This document shows positions 28,994 through 35,249 of a DNA stretch of 35,249 bases, one piece after another. Numbering within the stretch: position 1 is the first letter of the stretch; the number at the start of each line of letters is the position of its first letter. Origin of the DNA: Candidatus Thorarchaeota archaeon (GTDB lineage: Archaea > Asgardarchaeota > Thorarchaeia > Thorarchaeales > Thorarchaeaceae). The notes below the pieces were generated by a model. That model ran no database searches. It was not told the origin of the DNA and saw only the letters and a program-made list of their open reading frames with translations. The translations under genes were made by a program, and so were the position numbers. The stretch lies in the NCBI GenBank assembly GCA_004376265.1, contig SOKL01000033.1, positions 1-35,249 of the forward strand, written 5' to 3'.

Positions 28994-30451
28994 ATGAGTG
29001 ACCGCCTCTTTGCAATCTTTGATGTTGGTACAACTGGAACACGCTCTGTAATTGTTGATGAAGAAGGGCGCGAGGTCAGTAAAGCGTATGAGGAGTATCC
29101 CCTAAAGCCCAAGGATGTCAAGATACACGAACAAGTTGCTGACACTTACTGGCGTGCATCTGCTAACACTATGCAGAGAGCACTTGCAAGTTGCAAACAT
29201 GGATCTGACGCGATAGTCGGTGTGATTGTCACAACAGCCAGAGACTCGATTACACCGATTGACAAGAATGGTACGGCTTTAGCTCCAACTGTGACTTGGA
29301 TTGATTCCCGAAAAACTGCAAAGAGCAAAGAGATGGCTGAAGAGGTTGGTCAAAGAAATGCTGTCAGAAAGATGATGTGGTTTGCTGAGAATCGCCCTGG
29401 ATTATTCAAGAAGACATACAAATGGGCACATATTGATGCTTTCATCAACAATCGTCTCTGTGGTGCATTGGTCAGTTCTCCAGCGGAGTCTAGGTTCGGT
29501 CCATTTGACTATAAAACTCTCCAATGGTCTGTAGAGCTATGTGAAGCAGCTGGAATTCCCATTGACAAATTAGCAGATATCAAGGACTCTGGAACCACTA
29601 TTGGTGATATCAATTCAGAGGCTGCAAAGGCTACATCCTTGAGAAAGGGAACGCCTGTTATCTTGGGTAGTGGTGATCAACAGTGTGCTGCATTAGGTAT
29701 GGGGGTTATGAAACCTGGATTAGTGAAAGCCACCACTGGAACCGGAACCTTTGTGGTTACTCATCTCGAAGAATTCATGGAAGAATCATTTGTGATGTAT
29801 TGTCATCCCTCTGCGATACCCGGTAAGTGGATTCTCGAGGGCGTAACTCCGGGAACTGGACTTACATACAAATGGTATAGGGACCAGTATTGCGAACCTG
29901 AGATAGCTCTCGCAGCACAAACGGAGAAAGATGTTTATCAAATCATCGAGTCCTCGGCCGCTTTAGTTCCCGCTGGAAGTGATGGACTCGTGTTATTTCC
30001 ATACATGGCTTACAATTTGGGAATACTCTATAATCTTGGCTTTGGCCACACGAAAGCACATGTCGCTCGAGCAATCTTGGAGGCAAATGGATATACCATC
30101 TCCTTTTACTTACAAATGATGGAAGGGCTGATTGATGTCGAGTTCAAAGAGCTTTTCATTGGTGGAGGAGGGGCAAATTCACCATTATGGCGTCAGATAC
30201 AAGCAGACTGCACTGACAAAACAATTGTACTCCCCAGAGTTAAAGATTCTACAGTTATTGGTGCCGCAATGTTAGGAGCTGTAGGGTCAGGTGTCTATGG
30301 CGACTATTCAGAGGCATATGAGAACATGTTTCATGTCGATGAACGACGTGAGCCCATCCCTGAAAATGTTGCAGTGTATAAGAAACTCTATACGGTTTTC
30401 AACAAAATGGTGATTGCAGAAATGGGTAACATCCTGGATGCCATATCCTAG
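28994..30451 (+). CDS. glpK: FGGY-family kinase, probably glycerol kinase
   Basis: FGGY kinases phosphorylate sugars or polyols with ATP. FDVGTTGTRSVIVDEEG is the family's N-terminal phosphate loop, and GSGDQQCAALGMG resembles the GDQQ segment of glycerol kinase rather than the GDN of xylulokinase. TGTGTFVV and the C-terminal ELFIGGGGANSPLWRQIQADC are the usual ATP-binding parts. At 485 aa it is of normal size. ATG at 28994 has AGGTGA five bases upstream. Glycerol specificity is inferred from the GDQQ motif and from glpABC just downstream, though these are separated by a leftward gene; another polyol kinase is possible. Confidence 0.82.
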   Translation: MSDRLFAIFDVGTTGTRSVIVDEEGREVSKAYEEYPLKPKDVKIHEQVADTYWRASANTMQRALASCKHGSDAIVGVIVTTARDSITPIDKNGTALAPTVTWIDSRKTAKSKEMAEEVGQRNAVRKMMWFAENRPGLFKKTYKWAHIDAFINNRLCGALVSSPAESRFGPFDYKTLQWSVELCEAAGIPIDKLADIKDSGTTIGDINSEAAKATSLRKGTPVILGSGDQQCAALGMGVMKPGLVKATTGTGTFVVTHLEEFMEESFVMYCHPSAIPGKWILEGVTPGTGLTYKWYRDQYCEPEIALAAQTEKDVYQIIESSAALVPAGSDGLVLFPYMAYNLGILYNLGFGHTKAHVARAILEANGYTISFYLQMMEGLIDVEFKELFIGGGGANSPLWRQIQADCTDKTIVLPRVKDSTVIGAAMLGAVGSGVYGDYSEAYENMFHVDERREPIPENVAVYKKLYTVFNKMVIAEMGNILDAIS

Positions 30452-30460
30452 AATTGTGAG

Positions 30461-30745
30461 TTATTCTTCATCTTCGTGTAGGTCTTCCCAAATTCGACCA
30501 AAGAATACGAACGCCAACGCAAGCTCGGATCCAGTGATATCTTCAACACTATCATCTTCCCGTGACCTTTTAGCTTGTTCAGCTAGATATTCAATTGACT
30601 CGCTAATTGTTTCTTCATGGTCCCATGCGTCTTTGGCAAGATCGACAACGAACTCAAAGCGGTCATTTTGGATTCCAAGAGCTTCTGTGAGTTTCTCCGC
30701 GTCATGACTACCAACCGTCATCGTGCCAAGTTCATAAGAACGCAT
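30461..30745 (-). CDS. Small acidic helical protein, 94 aa
   Basis: I do not recognise this protein. ATG at 30745 (MRSYELGTMTVGSHDAEKL) has GGTGA about eight bases upstream; longer starts at 30757 and 30760 overlap that site. It is strongly acidic and helical (EALGIQNDRFEFVVDLAKDA, ESIEYLAEQAKRSRED) and ends EDLHEDEE. No cysteine, membrane segment or enzyme motif is present. It sits between the kinase and glpA on the opposite strand, its stop nine bases from the kinase stop. It could be a small regulator or binding protein of glycerol metabolism, but only its position suggests this. Confidence 0.65.
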   Translation of the reverse strand: MRSYELGTMTVGSHDAEKLTEALGIQNDRFEFVVDLAKDAWDHEETISESIEYLAEQAKRSREDDSVEDITGSELALAFVFFGRIWEDLHEDEE

Positions 30746-30912
30746 AAAACAATTCACCAAACGATTCCGCGTTTGACTTCCTTTTAATGTATCTTGCTTA
30801 TTGTGCCTCTGAATTCACCTCATTGTCAATCCGAAATGCTTGTATTGTGCGTACTCCTTCTAATAGAAGCAGACGAATCTCAAAACATCCTCATCAAAGG
30901 GACAAGATATGT

Positions 30913-32580
30913 ATGGGCGAATCCGAGTTCGATGTTGTAGTGATTGGTGGAGGTAGTACGGGGACTGCTGTCGCCCGAGACTGTGCGATGAGAGGTCTTC
31001 GAACACTTCTGCTTGAACGAGATGACATTGCATCGGCGACTGTCGGTACTTGTGCTGGGATGATTTCTTCAGGTTTCAAATACCGTGATGAACCGGACAT
31101 AATGGAGATGTGCTCGAAAGAAGTTGTGCACTTCAATCATATCGCACGTCATATCATCATGAAGACCCCAATACTTGCTCCATTCAAGAGTATGAGCGAT
31201 GTAGCAAGTGATGGTGCCTATGTTGATGCTTATTCTGATCATGCAAAGGAAAGAGATGTCCCGTCTATGTTATTCCTCACTCCAGAAGCATCTCTTGAGA
31301 TTGAACCCAAACTTCACCCTGACCTCATCGCAAGTGTATACTATGAAGAGTTCTTCATAGACCCATTTCGATTGTGTCTACTTCAGGCACTCGATGCTAT
31401 TAAGCACGGAGCTATTGTTAAGACGTACTGTGAAGTTGTTGATATTGAAACCGATTCTGCGAAAGGTACCGTTGATGGAGTAGTTTTTTACAATCGAGTA
31501 ACTGGCAGTATAGAGAAGGTCCGATCAAAGATTGTTGTGAATGCTGCAGGTCCGTGGGCACACAAAGTTGCTGAATTTGCTGATGCCAGTCTTGAGCTAC
31601 GTCTAAACAAGGGAGCTCATGTGATCTTTGACAGAAGAATCGTGAACGTGGGTATCACAGTGAGAGCCCTTGACGGAAGATGGGTCTATCTGTTTCCGCA
31701 TGAAAATACCACTCTTCTTGGAACTACTGCCCTAGATACGTGGGAAGACCCTGACTCGTTGGTAGCCTCCTTTGATGAGATAGAATACCTTTTGCAAAGT
31801 ATTGAATCACTAATTCCATCAATTCGCGAAGCTCGAATTATCCGGACTATGGCAGGTGTGAGACCCCTAGTTCCAGATTGGAACGTTCCTGAAGAAAAGG
31901 TAACTAGAGGGTATCAAGTCATAGACCATGAATCTCGGGACAAACTCAAAGGCTTGATCAGTTTTACAGGTGGAAAACTTGTGACATGTAGACACATGGC
32001 TGAGGCCGCCACTAACCTTGTCTGTGAGAAGCTGGGAAAGAAGACAAAGTGCACAACTCATGAGAAACCTCTACCTGGGAATGAGGATGTTGTGGATGTC
32101 ATTGCCCTAGCCAAAGAATACGATATTTCACTTCATGCTCTAGAACGAATGCGAGCTCGACGCGGCACTGAAATGGTGAAAGTTCTAGAGCTCACCAAAG
32201 AGCACCCTGAATGGAAAACAACAATCTGTACGTGTGAACCAATAATTGAAGCAGAGATACGATACGCCATAAGAGAGGAATTCCCCCAGACATTGAATGA
32301 TTTGCGGAGAAGACTTCGTCTAGGCACAGGACCCTGTCAAGGAACATTTTGTACCTACAAGGCTGCAAGTATTCTTTCAGAGGAGCTAGACTTGGGTGGT
32401 GACGATTACCTCGTAGACATTCTTGACTTCCGTTCAGAGAGGTGGAAGGGAATTCGACAGTCCATGCGTGGTGAACAACTGGCCCAAGAGGAGCTTGCCC
32501 AGGGTATGTATGCATGTGTCGGAAACCTTGACCAGTCAGATGTAGACTATGACTTGAAGCCATGGGAGGAGATGTCCTGA
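30913..32580 (+). CDS. glpA: Anaerobic glycerol-3-phosphate dehydrogenase subunit A
   Basis: GlpA is the FAD-containing catalytic subunit oxidising glycerol-3-phosphate to dihydroxyacetone phosphate. FDVVVIGGGSTGTAVARD near residue 6 is the FAD-binding loop, and VVNAAGPWAHKV and TMAGVRPLVPD are DAO-superfamily marks. The C-terminal BFD-like [2Fe-2S] domain has C439, C441, C475 and C480 (CTC and CQGTFC). ATG at 30913 lets the protein begin at MGESEFDVVV, as in the family; the longer open frame from 30787 contains arginine-rich sequence unlike GlpA. AGGGA is about 11 bases upstream. Its stop overlaps glpB by one base. Length is 555 aa. Confidence 0.93.
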   Translation: MGESEFDVVVIGGGSTGTAVARDCAMRGLRTLLLERDDIASATVGTCAGMISSGFKYRDEPDIMEMCSKEVVHFNHIARHIIMKTPILAPFKSMSDVASDGAYVDAYSDHAKERDVPSMLFLTPEASLEIEPKLHPDLIASVYYEEFFIDPFRLCLLQALDAIKHGAIVKTYCEVVDIETDSAKGTVDGVVFYNRVTGSIEKVRSKIVVNAAGPWAHKVAEFADASLELRLNKGAHVIFDRRIVNVGITVRALDGRWVYLFPHENTTLLGTTALDTWEDPDSLVASFDEIEYLLQSIESLIPSIREARIIRTMAGVRPLVPDWNVPEEKVTRGYQVIDHESRDKLKGLISFTGGKLVTCRHMAEAATNLVCEKLGKKTKCTTHEKPLPGNEDVVDVIALAKEYDISLHALERMRARRGTEMVKVLELTKEHPEWKTTICTCEPIIEAEIRYAIREEFPQTLNDLRRRLRLGTGPCQGTFCTYKAASILSEELDLGGDDYLVDILDFRSERWKGIRQSMRGEQLAQEELAQGMYACVGNLDQSDVDYDLKPWEEMS

Positions 32581-33953
32581 TGGATATTGAAGCTGATCTT
32601 CTTGTTATTGGCGGTGGAATGGCAGGTCTTGTGGCAGGGATAGTGGCCGCAGAAGGCGGATTAGAAACTGTACTAGTACGAAAAGGGCAGAGTGCAACAG
32701 CTTATTCTTCGGGTGCGATTGATGTAATTGGATATCTCCCAGAGGCTTCTGAACCTTTCATAACTCCAGAAGAAGGCCTTACTGCAATTGCTGGGCTATA
32801 TCCTCTCCATCCCTACAGTGTCGTTGGTTACGCTGAGAATGTCACTCCCGAGAAAGTGGTAGACGCTGTTGTTGAGAGGTCACGCGAATCCGTTAACTGG
32901 TTGAGAAATCACCTTGATGGAACCATTGCCACACTGGTTGGTGATTTTAGTACCAATATCCTCCCAATCACAATCCTTGGCACAACAAAACCAACTTGTC
33001 TGATTCAAAAAACCATGGATCCTGGAGATGTTCAGGAACGAGAAGATAGTACACTTTTGTTTGCAGGAATCATGGGGCATCCTGATTTCTATCCTGCATC
33101 TGCTGCTAAGACCTATCTTGAAGATCGAATTGCTTTCGGTTTACCATCACGAAAAGTTGCTCATTGCACAATTCAAGTTGCACCATTTGGGAACAGTGTA
33201 AACGTATCTGGAATAGAGATAGCTCGCCACCTAGACCACGATGAGGCTTTGGACGACCTTGCAGAACAGCTCAAGGAACATGTCGACAAAGTTGGAGCAA
33301 CTCATGTCGCATTGCCGCCGATATTGGGTCTTAAGAATGCAGTTAGAAATCAAACCAACTTGAAACAAGAAATTGGCGCAGATGTTTTCGAGCTACTTGG
33401 CTTTCCTCCATCGGTCCCTGGATTGCGTTTGCAACTAGCTTTGGAACGTATATTCAGGAAGGCTGGAGGTAGACTCCTAATAGGTCATGAGGTAATATCG
33501 TTCCTGAAAAAAGATGATCAGCTAAAGCATGTAACTGGAAGAGCACCCCAAAGAGAAATTAAAATCAACGCCAAGGCATATGTGCTCGCAACTGGGAAAT
33601 TCATTGGAAATGGACTTGTTGGAGATGAAAGGGGTATACGTGAGACCATATTCGGATTGATGACTGTTACTGGATCGTATTATTCTGCTGGAGATACTCT
33701 TCCATCCAAGGCAACAAATCGAGTATCTATCACTTCTGAAGGTCAGCCTATCTATTCAACTGGGCTAACTGTAGATCCTCAATTCAGACCCATTCAGGAG
33801 GATGGCGTTGAATGGGTAAAGAACCTCTTTGCAGCTGGTTCTGTTCTGGCCGGGTACAATTATTCTGTTGAGAAAAGCGGACTTGGTGTTGCAGTGACTA
33901 GTGGATTTAGTGCGGCAATGAGTGCAATCAGCTATGTGAAGGAGGTGCCCTAG
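32580..33953 (+). CDS. glpB: Anaerobic glycerol-3-phosphate dehydrogenase subunit B
   Basis: GlpB is the second flavoprotein subunit of the GlpABC complex and passes electrons from GlpA toward GlpC. ADLLVIGGGMAGLVAGIVAA is the FAD loop. SSGAIDVIGYLP, PPILGLKN, GFPPSVPGLRLQLALERIF and the C-terminal NLFAAGSVLAGYNY..KSGLGVAVTSG match the family, in 457 aa. ATG at 32580 overlaps the glpA stop as TGATG and has GGAGGAG at 32565-32571; ATG at 32562 in the same frame lies before that site and is less likely. Close packing with glpA and glpC points to one transcript. Confidence 0.92.
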   Translation: MDIEADLLVIGGGMAGLVAGIVAAEGGLETVLVRKGQSATAYSSGAIDVIGYLPEASEPFITPEEGLTAIAGLYPLHPYSVVGYAENVTPEKVVDAVVERSRESVNWLRNHLDGTIATLVGDFSTNILPITILGTTKPTCLIQKTMDPGDVQEREDSTLLFAGIMGHPDFYPASAAKTYLEDRIAFGLPSRKVAHCTIQVAPFGNSVNVSGIEIARHLDHDEALDDLAEQLKEHVDKVGATHVALPPILGLKNAVRNQTNLKQEIGADVFELLGFPPSVPGLRLQLALERIFRKAGGRLLIGHEVISFLKKDDQLKHVTGRAPQREIKINAKAYVLATGKFIGNGLVGDERGIRETIFGLMTVTGSYYSAGDTLPSKATNRVSITSEGQPIYSTGLTVDPQFRPIQEDGVEWVKNLFAAGSVLAGYNYSVEKSGLGVAVTSGFSAAMSAISYVKEVP

Positions 33954-33954
33954 T

Positions 33955-35193
33955 TTGAGTGAAGAGGAAGCTTATGAGTATGTGAAGAGTACACTCAAGA
34001 AAGAGGGCATTACTCCGTATCGCTCTGATGAGCTCGAGATTGTCAAATCGGTTGAGTCATGTATCAATTGTGGGCTGTGCATTCAACATTGTCCTGTTGT
34101 GGCAGCAGTCGGAGTTAATCGTTTCAGTGGACCTCGGAGCATTGCTATTGAACTAAGCAGGTCCCCTCCCGAGTTCTGGGCAACTGCAGATACAGTATAC
34201 CTTTGCACAGGTTGTGGAACATGCCGCGAAATTTGTCCTAAGAACGTCAACATTCCTGAGGTTGTCAATATGATTCGCGCTCGAATATTCGAGCACAGAC
34301 CTGATCTTGTTCCCAAAGGACTTCATATTGTACGAGAGGTGATTTCCAAATATAATCTGGTCTTTGAACCTTGGGAAACAAAGGAAGAGAAGATTGAGAG
34401 CCGCGACATGCGCATTGAACGATTTAGACTACCCTTAATTGAAGATCCAAAATTGGAACAAGCAGAGGTTCTATTTTATCCTGGTTGTCAAGCAGAAGAA
34501 CGATCTCAAGAGGTCCGGGAGGCTGCAAAAGTAATCCTTGATTTCTTCGATGTTAATTTCACTGTGTTAGATGAGATGTCCTGTTGTGGATTGCCATCTA
34601 ATCTCATTGGTGATCACGAAACCGCACGGTTTCTCGCCAAACGTCTTCAGAAGAAAGTAAAGAAAGTAGATGCCAAGATTGTAGTGACAACATGTGCGGG
34701 ATGTACATCCAACCTGTCTGAAATATCAGAACGTGATGGTTGGGGGATACCTGCAATTCATATCATAGAATTTCTAGCAGAAGAGATAGGTCTTGAGAAG
34801 ATTGGTTCAGCGGTCAAGGATTCCGCTGGATTCTCAGATGTTCATGTTTCGGTGCATGACCCGTGTCATCTCATCAAGCACACATCTCGTCAGGTGATGC
34901 AAAATGCACTCGATCTCCTTCAACAATTCCCTGGAGTGAAGGTCACCGAATCTGAAGCTAATGATTCTTGTTGCGGAGGTGGAGGGATGGTCGCATACCA
35001 TTCAAGTGATGTCGCTAATGCAGTTGTCAAAGAAAATCTAGATGCTATACAAAAAACAGGTGCTGATAGATTAGTTACTCCCTGCCCTCTATGCACGGTC
35101 CAAATTGAGAACAATCTCTTCAAATCAGGGAGCACGGTTGAAGTTGATGATCTAACAGTATTCCTTGCCCAACGGCTTCCTAGGAAGAGGTGA
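33955..35193 (+). CDS. glpC: Anaerobic glycerol-3-phosphate dehydrogenase subunit C (CCG/4Fe-4S protein)
   Basis: GlpC links GlpAB to the electron-transport chain. The N-terminus has two [4Fe-4S] motifs, CINCGLCIQHCPVV and CTGCGTCREICPKN. The C-terminal half has two cysteine-rich CCG domains, the first with YPGCQAEE, SCCGLPSN and CAGCTSN, the second with HDPCHLIKH, DSCCGGGG and CPLC, as in heterodisulfide reductase subunit B and GlpC. TTG at 33955 is the start, one base after the glpB stop, and GGAGGTG (33941-33947) supports it. No membrane segment is seen in 412 aa. In an archaeon the acceptor may be a soluble carrier or quinone; the sequence does not tell. Confidence 0.92.
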   Translation: MSEEEAYEYVKSTLKKEGITPYRSDELEIVKSVESCINCGLCIQHCPVVAAVGVNRFSGPRSIAIELSRSPPEFWATADTVYLCTGCGTCREICPKNVNIPEVVNMIRARIFEHRPDLVPKGLHIVREVISKYNLVFEPWETKEEKIESRDMRIERFRLPLIEDPKLEQAEVLFYPGCQAEERSQEVREAAKVILDFFDVNFTVLDEMSCCGLPSNLIGDHETARFLAKRLQKKVKKVDAKIVVTTCAGCTSNLSEISERDGWGIPAIHIIEFLAEEIGLEKIGSAVKDSAGFSDVHVSVHDPCHLIKHTSRQVMQNALDLLQQFPGVKVTESEANDSCCGGGGMVAYHSSDVANAVVKENLDAIQKTGADRLVTPCPLCTVQIENNLFKSGSTVEVDDLTVFLAQRLPRKR

Positions 35194-35201
35194 AAGGTTT
35201 C

Positions 35202-35249
35202 GTGCTTGATAAAAAGATAAAGATGAAAGCTCAGAGAAAAATCACCAAG
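35202..35249 (+). CDS. Partial start of the next gene after glpC
   Basis: GTG at 35202 has GAGGTGA eight bases upstream (35187-35193), a strong ribosome site overlapping the end of glpC. The frame stays open to the window edge and would encode MLDKKIKMKAQRKITK, a lysine-rich start. It is probably part of the glp operon; the product cannot be guessed from 16 residues. Confidence 0.5.
   Translation, partial: MLDKKIKMKAQRKITK

Overview
The window looks like a chromosome segment of an anaerobic archaeon, most likely an Asgard archaeon (Thorarchaeia-like). The archaeal call rests on a GEK1-type D-aminoacyl-tRNA deacylase, TrmB-type and ribbon-helix-helix regulators, a thiolase paired with a DUF35 protein, TATA-box promoters and GGTGAT-type ribosome sites. 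The Asgard call is weaker: it rests on a Ras-like domain with a degenerate P-loop and a polybasic tail, many long coiled-coil proteins, and bacterial-type beta-oxidation and GlpABC genes. No rRNA, tRNA, CRISPR array, transposase or phage gene was found.

Region 1 (1-9001) begins with the 5' end of a leftward gene. It then has six rightward genes: a small helical protein, two coiled-coil proteins, dtdA, a protein with a four-cysteine cluster, and a 1297-residue protein. That last protein joins a TrmB-type winged helix to a TrmB-type C-terminal domain through about 1060 residues of predicted coiled coil. A 17-bp palindrome lies just before it.

Region 2 (8996-17564) is mixed housekeeping and orphan genes. 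It holds a RimI-like acetyltransferase, a membrane zinc-ribbon protein, the pseudo-GTPase and an acidic disordered protein. It also holds a ThiF/MoeB-type E1 enzyme, a DUF362 protein, a class I aminotransferase and a YkgJ-type cysteine-cluster protein. A tandem pair of paralogues with seven conserved cysteines follows, and then a 46-residue ribbon-helix-helix regulator.

Region 3 (18024-27945) is a duplicated fatty-acid beta-oxidation island. Copy 1 is nitroreductase-like flavoprotein, unknown protein, SCP2-like protein and 3-hydroxyacyl-CoA dehydrogenase, then enoyl-CoA hydratase, then thiolase plus DUF35 partner. Copy 2 is enoyl-CoA hydratase, nitroreductase, 3-hydroxyacyl-CoA dehydrogenase and enoyl-CoA hydratase. 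Hydration, second oxidation and thiolysis are covered. No acyl-CoA dehydrogenase or ETF gene is present, while a nitroreductase-family flavoprotein sits directly before the dehydrogenase in both copies. A small 2[4Fe-4S] ferredoxin and an unknown gene lie between the copies. Several transcripts end in hairpin plus T-tract terminators.

Region 4 (27968-35249) holds a metallo-beta-lactamase-fold hydrolase, an FGGY kinase (probably glycerol kinase), a small acidic protein and a tightly packed glpA-glpB-glpC set. Together these would phosphorylate glycerol and oxidise glycerol-3-phosphate anaerobically. A further gene begins at the right edge.
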